From Bacteroidales bacterium UBA1217 (GTDB lineage Bacteria > Bacteroidota > Bacteroidia > Bacteroidales > P3), in NCBI GenBank assembly GCA_002309335.1, contig DBXH01000027.1:1-46956 (forward strand): 46,956 nucleotides of DNA. Reading direction: 5' to 3'. Positions 33,101 to 42,199 of this stretch are shown here, piece by piece. Both the position numbers and the translations under genes were made by a program. Below the pieces are notes generated by a model. It saw nothing but the letters and a program-made list of their open reading frames with translations. It did not search any database and was not told the DNA's origin. Within the stretch, counting starts at the first letter, position 1; the number at the start of each line of letters is the position of its first letter.

Positions 33101-34378
33101 ATGGATGATTGTACCCGCCAAAAGATTCGCGACTTGATACAGCGAGAGGTCGTAGTGGCCACGGGATGCACCGAGCCCGGCGCCGTTGCATTGGCAGCGG
33201 CCAAGGCCCGTGAGGTTCTAGGCAGTATGCCCGACAGTACCGAGCTTTATCTCAGCAAGAATGTCTTCAAAAACGCTATGGGTGTAGGCATTCCTGGCAC
33301 AGGAATGATAGGATTGCCTATAGCTGTGGCTATTGCGTTGACTTCGGGCGACTCGCATCGTCAACTCGAGGTGCTCACCGTGCCCAAAGAGGATGTTGAG
33401 AAGGCTAAGGTTTGGCTTGCCAACAACGCTGACAATCTTAAGATCGGGCTCAAGGCGAATTGCGAGGACAAGCTCTATATCGAGTGCGTATGTCGCAAAG
33501 GTGGCGATACGGCAACGGCGGTAATATCCAAACGTCATACAAACTTTGTTTTTGTGGCTCACAACAACGAGGTGCTGCTGGATAACGACGGCAGCTCTGG
33601 ATGCGGTGAGGGTGATAGCGACAGCGAGCTGCATTTATCGGAACATCTTGTTTATGAGTATGCTACTACGGCTCCGATAGATGAGCTGAAGTTTATTCTC
33701 GAAACGGTTACGCTCAACAGTGCCGCCGCTACTGAGGGTCTTAAGGGATATGGATTGAACACTGGTCGCATATTGATGGAAAATGCCGACGGCGATATTG
33801 TCCATACTGTTATTGCCCGCACCGTAGCTGCCTCTGACGCCCGTATGGACGGATGCACTTTGCCGGTTTATTCCAACAGCGGAAGCGGCAACCAGGGTAT
33901 TGCTTGCACACTTCCCATCTACGAGTATGGAAAGGCTAAAAAATGTACCGATGAGCAGCTGGTAAGAGCTCTGATTCTGAGCCATCTGACCTCGATATAT
34001 GTCAAGCGCGGCATCGGTCGTTTGTCGGCGTTGTGCGGCATCGTCAATGCCTCGATAGGTGTTACTTCGGGCATCACCTATCTCCACGGCGGCAACTACG
34101 ACCAGGTGTGTTACGCTATAAAGAATATGATCAACACCCTTGCCGGTATGGTTTGCGACGGAGCAAAACCCTCCTGCGCACTCAAGATGTCGACAGGTCT
34201 ATATAGTGCCTTCGTAAGTGCCGAACTTGCGTTGCACGACAAGGTGGTCGACGCTTGCGACGGATTGTCGGAGAAGGATATCGACTACTCCATACGTAAT
34301 CTTGGCCGACTCGGACACGACGGAATGGACCAGACCGACGATGTTGTGCTTGATATTATGACACACAAACAGATGTGA
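33101..34378 (+). CDS. L-cysteine desulfidase / UPF0597 (CyuA-YhaM) family protein
   Basis: A 425-residue protein of the serine dehydratase-alpha/CdsB/UPF0597 group. It has VVVATGCTEPGAVALAAAKA with the first cluster Cys (~18-37), VFKNAMGVGIPGTGMIGLP, NSGSGNQGIACTLPI, IGRLSALCGIVNASIG, and MVCDGAKPSCALKMSTG. These conserved Cys can bind a 4Fe-4S cluster; family members break down L-cysteine to pyruvate, ammonia and sulfide. I take the ATG at 33101; a TTG three codons upstream is also open. It is 78 bp from the DHS-like gene, probably one unit. Confidence 0.9.
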   Translation: MDDCTRQKIRDLIQREVVVATGCTEPGAVALAAAKAREVLGSMPDSTELYLSKNVFKNAMGVGIPGTGMIGLPIAVAIALTSGDSHRQLEVLTVPKEDVEKAKVWLANNADNLKIGLKANCEDKLYIECVCRKGGDTATAVISKRHTNFVFVAHNNEVLLDNDGSSGCGEGDSDSELHLSEHLVYEYATTAPIDELKFILETVTLNSAAATEGLKGYGLNTGRILMENADGDIVHTVIARTVAASDARMDGCTLPVYSNSGSGNQGIACTLPIYEYGKAKKCTDEQLVRALILSHLTSIYVKRGIGRLSALCGIVNASIGVTSGITYLHGGNYDQVCYAIKNMINTLAGMVCDGAKPSCALKMSTGLYSAFVSAELALHDKVVDACDGLSEKDIDYSIRNLGRLGHDGMDQTDDVVLDIMTHKQM

Positions 34379-34431
34379 GATGATTAGAAATTAGAAATTT
34401 AGGGAGTTTGGTTTTAAAATAATAGTGTGAT

Positions 34432-34465
34432 TTTGGTCCTATTTCAAAAAAAAACAGTAATTTTG
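34432..34465 (+). promoter_or_regulatory. Bacteroidetes-type promoter for the DUF3276-parAB unit
   Basis: TTTG (34432-34435), 22 nt, then TAATTTTG (34458-34465). The spacing is slightly long. An A-tract sits just before the -7 element, as upstream of dnaB. Start expected near 34470, leader about 23 nt. Confidence 0.6.
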
Positions 34466-34492
34466 CCAATTCAAAATTAAATAAATAAAGAT

Positions 34493-34837
34493 ATGGATTT
34501 AAACAATAACAGAACGAAAGAAGAGTTGTATTCACAGTCCATTAGTGCAGGAAAGCGTAAATACTTTTTTGATGTGAAGGAGACAAGAGGCGGTGATAAA
34601 TTTATCGTTATCGCTGAGAGCCGTAAGCTTTTTGACAACAACACCGGCAATTTCTACTTTGAGAAGAACAAGATGTTTCTCTATAAGGAAGATTTTGAGA
34701 AATTCCAGCGTGGTTTGAACAACGCCATCAATTTCATCGAAACAGGCGTTATTCCCGAAGAAACGGATACGTTTGCAGAGACACAGCATAACGATACAGC
34801 AATAGACGAATCCATCGACGATATTTTCAAAATCTAA
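34493..34837 (+). CDS. DUF3276 (PUR-alpha-like) protein
   Basis: A 114-residue protein with the DUF3276/PUR-like fold: YSQSISAGKRKYFFDVKETRGGDKFIVIAES (two beta-strands of a PUR repeat) and NFYFEKNKMFLYKEDFEKFQRGLNNAINFI. The acidic tail (ETDTFAETQ...DESIDDIFKI) is typical. PUR-domain proteins bind single-stranded nucleic acid; the role in Bacteroidetes is not established. It is 29 bp upstream of parA, which hints at a role tied to the chromosome, but that is inference. Confidence 0.88.
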   Translation: MDLNNNRTKEELYSQSISAGKRKYFFDVKETRGGDKFIVIAESRKLFDNNTGNFYFEKNKMFLYKEDFEKFQRGLNNAINFIETGVIPEETDTFAETQHNDTAIDESIDDIFKI

Positions 34838-34866
34838 TTGATTCCTAAGGTAATCCGTAAAGAATA

Positions 34867-35643
34867 ATGGGAAAGATTATATCGATAGCCAACCAGAAAG
34901 GCGGCGTGGGCAAAACCACCACCGCCACCAACCTATCGGCTTCGTTGGCGGTGCTCGAATACAAGGTGCTCCTCATCGATGCCGACCCGCAGGCCAACGC
35001 CACTTCCGGTCTTGGTGTCAATCCCGAGAGTGTCGAGCAGAGCGCCTACGAGTGTTTCCTGGGACAGGCAGCGGCAAAAGACTGCATCCTTGAGACCGAA
35101 ACCCCCAACTTGTACCTGCTCCCCACGCGAATCGACCTGGTCGGTGCCGAAATTGATTTGGTGAACGAGAAGCAACGCGAGTTTTATATCTCCAAAGCGC
35201 TCGAACCCATACGCGACGACTACGATTTCATCATTATCGACTGCTCGCCGTCGCTTGGCCTTATCACCATCAACGCCTTGACAGCATCCGACTCGGTCAT
35301 CATACCAATCCAGAGCGAGTATTTCGCTCTCGAGGGACTTGGCAAGCTGCTTAATACCGTGCGTATTGTCCAGACGCGGCTCAACCCCAAGCTCTCAATC
35401 GAAGGATTGCTCATCACTATGTACGACTCGCGTCTCCGTTTGGCGCGTCAGGTGGTTGAAGATGTGCGCAGCCATTTCAAACAGATGGTTTTCGACACAC
35501 TCATTTACCGCAACACCAAGCTTGCAGAAGCTCCCAGCTACGGACGCTCGATCATTATGCACGACGCCACCTGCCCGGGTGCCATCAACTACCTCAACCT
35601 TGCCAACGAAATACTCCGCCGCAACGGAATGCGTAAGAATTAA
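34867..35643 (+). CDS. parA: Chromosome partitioning ATPase ParA/Soj
   Basis: A 258-residue ParA. The deviant Walker A is QKGGVGKTTTATNLS (~9-23), Walker A' LLIDADPQANATSG (~35-48), Walker B IIIDCSPSLGLIT (~120-132). ParA forms ATP-dependent dimers on DNA and moves ParB-parS complexes to segregate the origin. Followed 63 bp later by parB; the spacer has TTTAAAC-type words similar to other leaders. No helix-turn-helix extension, so it is the chromosomal small form. Confidence 0.97.
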   Translation: MGKIISIANQKGGVGKTTTATNLSASLAVLEYKVLLIDADPQANATSGLGVNPESVEQSAYECFLGQAAAKDCILETETPNLYLLPTRIDLVGAEIDLVNEKQREFYISKALEPIRDDYDFIIIDCSPSLGLITINALTASDSVIIPIQSEYFALEGLGKLLNTVRIVQTRLNPKLSIEGLLITMYDSRLRLARQVVEDVRSHFKQMVFDTLIYRNTKLAEAPSYGRSIIMHDATCPGAINYLNLANEILRRNGMRKN

Positions 35644-35706
35644 AATGGAAATTGGAAAGTAAAGCAAAGCGACCCTTTTAAACCTTTAAACTTTTTAAAC
35701 CGATAA

Positions 35707-36594
35707 ATGACCGCAAAGAAAAAAACTTCCGGATTGGGACGAGGGCTAGGTTCCATTCTTCCCGACGTCGACATTGACGCTGCTATGGGCAAATCCAACC
35801 TCACCACAGCCATCACCACCATTCCGGTCGACAGCATAGAAGCCAACCCCTTCCAGCCGCGCAAGGAATTCGACCCGCAGGCTCTTGATGAACTCTCTCA
35901 GTCAATACGCCAGCAGGGGGTTATCACACCAGTTACCGTCCGCCAAATGCCCGACGGCAAATATCAGCTTATCGCCGGCGAACGCCGTTTGAAAGCCTCG
36001 AAAATGGCCGGACTTACCGAGATTCCTGCTTACATACGCATAGCCACCGACACCCAGATGATGGAGATGGCACTCGTCGAAAATATTCAGCGCGAGAATC
36101 TTAACGCAATGGAAATTGCCTTCTCCTACAACGCCCTCATCGAAGAATGCCAGCTTACACACGAGCAGCTCAGCGAGAAAGTAGGCAAAAACCGCTCCAC
36201 AATTTCCAACTACCTACGCCTTCTCAACCTCCCGTCCGAGACCCAGCTGGCTCTCAGCAATGACCAGATCAGTATGGCTCACGCCCGCTGCCTAGTCAAC
36301 GTCGAGGATACCGACACACACCTTGCTCTGCTTCACGACATCATTAATAAGCAACTCTCTGTGCGACAGACAGAACAGATGGTTAAAGAGCTTAGCAAAC
36401 CCAAGGTGGTTCCCGCCGCACGCAAACGCGACGACCTGCCTGAAACATACGCTGCTTCGCGCTCTTCGTTGAAGCAATATCTTCAGTCGGAAATTGACAT
36501 CAAGCGCAGCCGCCGCGGTAAAGGCACCCTCACCATCCACTTCGCCAGCGACCGCGATTTCGAACGTATCATTAAATTAATTAAGAGTAATTAG
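35707..36594 (+). CDS. parB: Chromosome partitioning protein ParB/Spo0J
   Basis: A 295-residue ParB CTPase. It has a basic start (KKKTSGLGRGLGSILPD), the ParB/Srx domain ANPFQPRKEFDPQALDEL, IAGERRLKASKMAG with the GERR motif (~93-104), ENIQRENLNAMEIA, then the helix-turn-helix KVGKNRSTISNYLRLL and a C-terminal dimerisation segment. It loads at parS and slides. I saw no parS consensus in the window. Confidence 0.97.
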   Translation: MTAKKKTSGLGRGLGSILPDVDIDAAMGKSNLTTAITTIPVDSIEANPFQPRKEFDPQALDELSQSIRQQGVITPVTVRQMPDGKYQLIAGERRLKASKMAGLTEIPAYIRIATDTQMMEMALVENIQRENLNAMEIAFSYNALIEECQLTHEQLSEKVGKNRSTISNYLRLLNLPSETQLALSNDQISMAHARCLVNVEDTDTHLALLHDIINKQLSVRQTEQMVKELSKPKVVPAARKRDDLPETYAASRSSLKQYLQSEIDIKRSRRGKGTLTIHFASDRDFERIIKLIKSN

Positions 36595-36600
36595 TTTAAA

Positions 36601-37299
36601 GTGGAAGCTAAAGGAGTTTTGAAGGTCAAAAGGGGAACCAACCTTTTCAGCAAATCGGCCCTGTTCAGCCTTTATGACTTCCATTTTAATTTTGGATTTA
36701 TAGTTTTAATTGCCTTTTTGCTGTCGTTCTTGCCCTTGGCCAATGCCCAGAGTGACACCGTTTTGCAAGAGGGCAGGGTAGAAGGGACCGTTCACCGGAT
36801 GCCTCAGGTCAAAGAGCACAGCCCCAAGAAGGCGCTGATACTTTCGGCCGTACTTCCGGGAGCCGGACAAGTCTACAACCGGCAGGCGTGGAAAGTGCCC
36901 ATAATATATGCTGCCCTTGGCGGTGTGGGCTACTACACCTATGTCAATTTCACGCAGATGCGTCTCTATAAAGAGGAGTACCTATACCGCGTCAACAACA
37001 ACGGCGCCACGCTACATCCCGACGATCCTAATATTTCTTCCGCGCCCAACTCGAACATATACAACCTTTACGAGAATTATAACAAGACATTTCAGCTTTC
37101 CATCATCATCGCTGTCGCCGTCTACGGAGTCAACCTCCTCGATGCCTACGTCTACGGCCACCTTTTCGACTTCCAGATTTCCGACGACCTAACGCTCAAC
37201 CTTTCTCCGGCGGTCATTCCTGCTGGCGCTCTTTCGGCTTTCAACTCCCAACTCCCAGCGCCGCTTCTTCCGGCGGCATCCTTAAGCCTTAGGTTTTAA
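36601..37299 (+). CDS. DUF5683 membrane protein
   Basis: A 232-residue protein starting with GTG, 6 bp after the parB stop. The N-terminal region has a signal/anchor (FIVLIAFLLSFLPLANAQ, ~34-51). Then come KKALILSAVLPGAGQVYNRQAWKVP, typical of DUF5683 (a Gly-Gln-Y-N motif also seen in TM2-like proteins), two hydrophobic segments (IIYAALGGVGYYTYV and LSIIIAVAVYGVNLLDAYVYGHL), and a proline/serine-rich end. No experimental function is known to me. The parA-parB-DUF5683 order is common in Bacteroidales. Confidence 0.88.
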   Translation: MEAKGVLKVKRGTNLFSKSALFSLYDFHFNFGFIVLIAFLLSFLPLANAQSDTVLQEGRVEGTVHRMPQVKEHSPKKALILSAVLPGAGQVYNRQAWKVPIIYAALGGVGYYTYVNFTQMRLYKEEYLYRVNNNGATLHPDDPNISSAPNSNIYNLYENYNKTFQLSIIIAVAVYGVNLLDAYVYGHLFDFQISDDLTLNLSPAVIPAGALSAFNSQLPAPLLPAASLSLRF

Positions 37300-37347
37300 T
37301 AAATAGCGCATTTTTTACTTTTTTCTCTGATTTTCATTTTTTTTGTG

Positions 37348-37355
37348 TAAATTTG
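37348..37355 (+). promoter_or_regulatory. -7 promoter element upstream of yidC
   Basis: TAAATTTG fits TAnnTTTG and, like three others in the window, is preceded by G and followed by C. The -33 position is not a good match. Start expected near 37360, about 60 nt before the yidC start. Confidence 0.5.
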
Positions 37356-37418
37356 CAAATTCGACCGTTATCATAGTCGAAAGAATATAATATTGATAAT
37401 TAATGTAATAATATATAT

Positions 37419-39422
37419 ATGGACAAGAAATCGATTATAGGATTGGTATTGATTTTCCTGATTTTTCTGGGATATATGTTCTGGATTAAGCCGAGTGACG
37501 AGGAAATTGCCGCCCGTCGCCGGCAGGATTCGATAAATTATGTGGAGCGGATGCGAGCCGACTCGCTTGCTCGTGCAGAGTTTGAACAAAAGCGTGTGGA
37601 AGATTCTCTGATGCAGCTTCCGATGGGCGATTCTGTTGTTCTTGACAGCAACGGTGTCGCCGTTGCCGCTAGACAGTTGAATCTTGGGTGTTTCAGCCCC
37701 AACGGAAGTAATCCGCGTGTGAATGTGATGGTGCAGAACGACCTCTTCTGTGTCGACCTTCAAAGCCTTGGAGCATCGGTTCAGCAGGTGGTTCTCGACG
37801 ACTACCTGACGTTCGACAGTATGCCGCTTGAGGTCGTCACACCGGGTGCCAACAATCTTGACTTAGTGTTTGTTGATTCACACAACGACGTGATTAACAC
37901 CAAGATGATACCGTTCGCAACCTATTGCAACGGTCAGCTGATGACAGAAAGCACCGACTTTACCGTTCCCGAGAACGACTCGTTGACGGTGAGTTTCCGA
38001 GCATACGTGAAGGCCAACGACTCGACGCTTGCTGGCGAGGATGCCTATCTTGAGTTCCGCTATGTGTTCTATCCCGATAGTTATGAGATTGATTTTGACG
38101 TCAACTTCCACAATATCAAGGATTATGTGAGTGTTACGCCTAACCTGACGTTGACTTGGAAGAACCGTATGAACCGTCAGGAGCAGTTCGACAAGAGCAC
38201 CAAGGGTCGTAACGCCAACCGCAACAAGGACAGCGAGCGATTCTATACCACGCTCTATTACAAGAATGTTGAGGACCACGCCGACTGCCTTAAGGACGGT
38301 CGCGACGACGACAAGCAGATTACCACTCCCCTCGAGTGGGTCGCCTACAAGCAGCAGTTCTTCTGCGCCATCCTGATGTCGGAGAACGGCTTCCGCAACG
38401 CTCAGCAGCTGCAGGTGGCTACCGACCGCACCGTCGACAACGACAACTACCTCTGCGATATGAGCAGCACGCTGGGATGCGACTACGACGCTACGAGCGA
38501 CAACTACCGTATGGATATGCGGCTCTATTACGGTCCCAACAAATATCGCCTGCTGCGCGATATGGACCGCGGTTTTGAACGCATCCTTCCGTTGGGATGG
38601 GGCTTCTTCCTCACCCAGTGGGTAAGCCGTTTCGCTATCATCCCCGTGTTCAACTTCCTCGAGAACTTCGGTTGGAACTACGGCATCATCATCATCGTGC
38701 TTACCATCCTGCTCAAGATCGTGCTTACGCCATTGATGTGGAACAGCTACAAGACCGGTGCCGTGATGCGCCACCTCAAACCCGAGATGGAAGCCATCAA
38801 CAAGAAATTCCCCAAACAGGATCAAGCTATGCAGAAACAACAGGCGATGACGGCGCTTCAAAAGAAAGCTGGCATCAACCCGATGGCTGGCTGCCTGCCG
38901 TTGCTCATCCAGTTCCCCATCCTGATAGCTATGTACCGCTTCTATCCTGCATCTATAGAGCTGCGACAGAAGCCCTTCCTGTGGTGCGACGACCTTTCAA
39001 GCTATGATTCTATACTCGACCTGCCGTTCAACATTCCGCTCTACGGCGACCATATCTCCCTCTTCTGCCTCCTTATGTTCGGTATGCAGTTCTTCTATAC
39101 CATCTACACTATGAAGCAGCAGCAGAGTCAGGCGTCGATGCCGGGTATGAAGTTTATGATGTATTTTATGCCGTTTATGATGCTGTTCATCTTTAACAGC
39201 CAGTCGGCCGCTCTTAATATCTACTATTTCTTTAACCTGTTGCTCTCGATGGCATTGATGTTCGGCATCCGCGGTATTATGACCGAGGACAAGGTACGTG
39301 CCCGTATGGCAAAGGCCGAGCTCTCGAACAAGAACAAGCCCCAGAAGAAGTCGAAATTCCAGCAGCGTCTCGAGGAAATGCAGAAGATGAGCGAAGAGAT
39401 GCAGAAGAAACAAAGAAGATAA
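37419..39422 (+). CDS. yidC: Membrane protein insertase YidC
   Basis: A 667-residue YidC. TM1 is LVLIFLIFLGYMFWI (~7-21), followed by a large periplasmic beta-supersandwich (~60-390). The conserved insertase core then has WGFFLTQWVSRFAIIPVFNFL, NYGIIIIVLTILLKIVLTPLMWNSYKT, MKPEM-type HLKPEMEAINKKF, GCLPLLIQFPILIAMYRFY, and MKFMMYFMPFMMLFIFNSQSAALNIYYFFN. The C-terminus is strongly basic and helical (KKSKFQQRLEEMQKMSEEMQKKQRR), as expected for ribosome contact. It inserts membrane proteins alone or with SecYEG. Confidence 0.97.
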   Translation: MDKKSIIGLVLIFLIFLGYMFWIKPSDEEIAARRRQDSINYVERMRADSLARAEFEQKRVEDSLMQLPMGDSVVLDSNGVAVAARQLNLGCFSPNGSNPRVNVMVQNDLFCVDLQSLGASVQQVVLDDYLTFDSMPLEVVTPGANNLDLVFVDSHNDVINTKMIPFATYCNGQLMTESTDFTVPENDSLTVSFRAYVKANDSTLAGEDAYLEFRYVFYPDSYEIDFDVNFHNIKDYVSVTPNLTLTWKNRMNRQEQFDKSTKGRNANRNKDSERFYTTLYYKNVEDHADCLKDGRDDDKQITTPLEWVAYKQQFFCAILMSENGFRNAQQLQVATDRTVDNDNYLCDMSSTLGCDYDATSDNYRMDMRLYYGPNKYRLLRDMDRGFERILPLGWGFFLTQWVSRFAIIPVFNFLENFGWNYGIIIIVLTILLKIVLTPLMWNSYKTGAVMRHLKPEMEAINKKFPKQDQAMQKQQAMTALQKKAGINPMAGCLPLLIQFPILIAMYRFYPASIELRQKPFLWCDDLSSYDSILDLPFNIPLYGDHISLFCLLMFGMQFFYTIYTMKQQQSQASMPGMKFMMYFMPFMMLFIFNSQSAALNIYYFFNLLLSMALMFGIRGIMTEDKVRARMAKAELSNKNKPQKKSKFQQRLEEMQKMSEEMQKKQRR

Positions 39423-39471
39423 CAATAGGCGTTCTTTAAACTTTAAACTGTAAACAATAAACTTTATCAAT

Positions 39472-40875
39472 ATGGTTGTAACACTTGTAACAATTTTTAT
39501 CATCGGATATGCTTGCATAGCGTTGGAGCATCCGTTGAAAATCAACAAAACCGCCACAGCGTTGCTTCTGGGTGTTCTCACCTGGGCTGTTTTCTCGTTC
39601 TGCAACGCGGCGTTCGCACCTGGGATGGACGGTGAAGCCTGGCATTCGTTTATTTCGGGCAACCTGATCGAGAATCTTGGCGAGACTGCCGAGATAGTCT
39701 TCTTCCTGCTTGGTGCAATGACGATTGTCACCTTGATAGAGGACTATCATGGATTTAGCATCATCACCGACAAAATCAAGACCACCAACAAGAAGAAACT
39801 CCTCTGGATCATCTCCATCCTCACCTTCTTCCTCTCGGCGCTGCTCGACAATATGACGACGGCAATCGTTATGGTGGCTCTGCTGCGCAAGCTTATCGCC
39901 GACAAGAAGGAGCGCTGGCTCTATGCCGGTATGGTGATTCTTGCCGCCAATGCCGGCGGCGCCTGGAGTCCCATCGGTGATGTTACAACTATTATGCTCT
40001 GGATCAAGGGCGAGGTGACCACGGTCAACATCATCGTCAAGACCTTCTTCGCAAGTCTTGCATGTATGGCTGTTCCCGTATGGCTTATCGGTTTCACCCT
40101 TAAGGGCAACATTGAGCGTCCCGAGAGCGACAACGAGGGTATGCAGGTTCCGCATCGTTTCCGTATGATTGTTCTCATTATGGGCGTTTGCGCTCTGGTC
40201 TTTGTGCCGGTGTTCAAAACCATCACTCATCTCCCGCCTTATCTTGGAATGCTCTTCGGTCTCTCCATTCTGTGGGTCACCACTGAAATCCTGAGCCGCA
40301 AGTATTCAAAAGAGTTCAAGCTTCCCACCGCGGTCAGCACCCTTGAGCACGTCGACGTGCCCACCATTCTCTTCTTCCTCGGCATCCTGATGGCCGTATC
40401 CTGCCTTAAGGTTGCCGGCATCCTTGGCAGTTTGGCGCAAGGTCTCAACGACACCTTCCTCAATATGAGTATGGGCGACGAGGCTGTCGGATTCTTCGTC
40501 ATCGACCTGATTATCGGCATCCTTTCCTCGATAGTTGACAATGTGCCTCTCGTTGCCGCCGTTCAGGGAATGTATCCCATCACCGGCGAGGAGGTCATCT
40601 TTGCTGTCAACCATCCCTTCTGGGAGTTCCTTGCCTATTGTGCCGGTACCGGTGGAAGCCTTCTGATTATCGGTTCCGCCGCCGGTGTTGCCGTGATGGG
40701 TATGGAGAAGATAGATTTCATCTGGTATCTCAAGAAAATTACCCTGCTTGCCTTTGCCGGTTACATTGCCGGAGCCATCGTTTTCGTCTTGATGGATGTC
40801 ACGTTGTTCGAGAAGGTGGCATTCCTGCGCGATTTGGCTTCGCTGCCTTATATGTTGCCTGCGGGCTTGTGTTGA
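39472..40875 (+). CDS. nhaD: Na+/H+ antiporter NhaD
   Basis: A 467-residue polytopic protein with about twelve hydrophobic segments. It shows ALEHPLKINKTATALLLGVLTW, LGETAEIVFFLLGAMTIV, FLSALLDNMTTAIVM with the NhaD/ArsB-type DNMT motif, ANAGGAWSPIGDVTT and SSIVDNVPLVAAVQGM. These fit NhaD of the ion-transporter superfamily, exporting Na+ (or Li+) for protons. It follows yidC by 49 bp; the spacer holds TTTAAAC repeats. Confidence 0.93.
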   Translation: MVVTLVTIFIIGYACIALEHPLKINKTATALLLGVLTWAVFSFCNAAFAPGMDGEAWHSFISGNLIENLGETAEIVFFLLGAMTIVTLIEDYHGFSIITDKIKTTNKKKLLWIISILTFFLSALLDNMTTAIVMVALLRKLIADKKERWLYAGMVILAANAGGAWSPIGDVTTIMLWIKGEVTTVNIIVKTFFASLACMAVPVWLIGFTLKGNIERPESDNEGMQVPHRFRMIVLIMGVCALVFVPVFKTITHLPPYLGMLFGLSILWVTTEILSRKYSKEFKLPTAVSTLEHVDVPTILFFLGILMAVSCLKVAGILGSLAQGLNDTFLNMSMGDEAVGFFVIDLIIGILSSIVDNVPLVAAVQGMYPITGEEVIFAVNHPFWEFLAYCAGTGGSLLIIGSAAGVAVMGMEKIDFIWYLKKITLLAFAGYIAGAIVFVLMDVTLFEKVAFLRDLASLPYMLPAGLC

Positions 40876-40889
40876 TATAAAAAATCGAA

Positions 40890-42131
40890 ATGCAGAATCC
40901 CAAGGCAAAAAGTACTCTCAAAGTCCCGTTGGGCAGACGCATCTTCAACATAGTCGTCTACCTCTTTGCCGTTGCCGGTTTCGGCATCATAGCGGCGTGG
41001 GGCATATTCAAGCTGGGGCTTACCAACAACAAGGGAGCGGTCGACAACAACTACCGCTACCTTATGTCTGTTGCTGAGCTTGAGCAGATGGAGGACGCCG
41101 ACCTCACTCCCCAGCAGCGCAACGCCATCTGGCTCGAACAGTATCTCAAGCTGGCCGCCTTCGGCAAATTCTATCCCGAAAATGCGCACCTCATCCTCGA
41201 AGCCGCCGAGCAGAGCGACAACCCCCTCGTGGTCGACCGTATGATTGCTGCCGCCTCGCTCTATACCGACAGCAGCGACGCCTACAACCAGCTCCTGCAG
41301 CAGCTGCAGAAGGTCTACAACAGCCGCAAGCCGCAGCAGTCGCCCACGGTCATCCCCTGGATGGCAACTACCGAATGGGAGATGCTCAAGCCCTCGATAA
41401 TGAAGGACAGCGCGTTGCTGGTTCAAGCGGGAATGCTGACCGGCGTTGAGCCGCGATTGATCGTTGCCTGCCTCGTTGGTGAGCAGATACGCCTCTTCAA
41501 CAGCAGCCGCGAGATGGTCAAGAAGTATCTCGGTCCCGTCAAGATGCTCTCCGTCCAGTCGCAGTTTTCCTATGGTGTCAACGGCATCAAGGAGCATACC
41601 GCGCGGGCCGTCGAGGAGCACCTCAAGGACTCCACGTCGCCCTTCTATATGGGTAAGCAATACGAAAACCTGCTCGATTTCAGAACCGACAACCACGAGA
41701 TGGAGCGTTACAACCGCCTTGTCGACTATCGCAACCATCTGTATTCCTATATATACACAGGTTGCATACTCCATCAAACAATGTTGCAATGGAAGCGCGC
41801 CGGTTTCGACATCTCCGATCGTCCCGACATCCTGTGCACACTTTTCAACGTCGGCTTTGCGCAGTCGCATCCCCACGGCGAACCCCGTTGCGGAGGCTCG
41901 CATATCAGCGTCGACGGCAAGCTCTACACCTTCGGTGCCATCGGCTTCGATTTCTACTATTCGGGCGACCTCGCCAATGCTTTCCCCTATTGGAAAAAAC
42001 GCTTTGTCGAGGACAACGGTGTATCGCTCACTCCTGAGCAAATACAACAAATTCAGGACAATATGAGCAACTGCAGCCGCCCCGAGAAAGGCCTGGAATA
42101 CAAACAAGACGAGCAAAACCTCAGCTGGTGA
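40890..42131 (+). CDS. Membrane-anchored protein of unknown function, possibly lysozyme-like
   Basis: A 413-residue protein with one N-terminal TM (IFNIVVYLFAVAGFGIIAAWGIF, ~18-40) and a large soluble part. I do not recognise it surely. The middle reads AGMLTGVEPRLIVACLVGEQIRLF (Glu198), then SQFSYGVNGIKEHTARAVEEHL and later ILCTLFNVGFAQSHPHGEPRCGG. The order 'Glu helix, S/YG..GIK..TA, then T.xNVGxA' recalls lytic transglycosylases (DUF1402-like), with Glu198 as candidate acid. It sits 14 bp after nhaD and just before a Wzz-Wzy-NlpC set, which suits a cell-wall role, by inference. Confidence 0.7.
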   Translation: MQNPKAKSTLKVPLGRRIFNIVVYLFAVAGFGIIAAWGIFKLGLTNNKGAVDNNYRYLMSVAELEQMEDADLTPQQRNAIWLEQYLKLAAFGKFYPENAHLILEAAEQSDNPLVVDRMIAAASLYTDSSDAYNQLLQQLQKVYNSRKPQQSPTVIPWMATTEWEMLKPSIMKDSALLVQAGMLTGVEPRLIVACLVGEQIRLFNSSREMVKKYLGPVKMLSVQSQFSYGVNGIKEHTARAVEEHLKDSTSPFYMGKQYENLLDFRTDNHEMERYNRLVDYRNHLYSYIYTGCILHQTMLQWKRAGFDISDRPDILCTLFNVGFAQSHPHGEPRCGGSHISVDGKLYTFGAIGFDFYYSGDLANAFPYWKKRFVEDNGVSLTPEQIQQIQDNMSNCSRPEKGLEYKQDEQNLSW

Positions 42132-42132
42132 G

Positions 42133-42199
42133 TTTTTTAACTTTAACCTTAACCTTAACTTTAAGTTTGATTTTAACCCTTTTAACCCTTTAAAGAATA
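42133..42199. repeat. Heptad-like leader CTTTAACCTTAACC before the wzz-like gene
   Basis: The spacer is almost wholly CTTTAACC, TTAACCT, TTTTAACCC words on the coding strand. It is the plus-strand version of the spacers in the left polysaccharide operon. Confidence 0.75.

Noticed and set aside
34867..37299. parA-parB and dnaB proximity as a sign of oriC nearby
   Set aside because: No cluster of DnaA boxes, dnaA or dnaN gene was seen, so the origin cannot be placed.
37878..38861. A 327-codon minus-strand frame inside yidC
   Set aside because: yidC is certain on the plus strand; the antisense translation is Val/His-rich shadow sequence without motifs.
40848..42116. A 422-codon open frame on the minus strand opposite the lysozyme-like gene
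   Set aside because: It mirrors the codon pattern of the plus-strand gene, has no family likeness, and the plus-strand product has a clear TM and sits in an operon.
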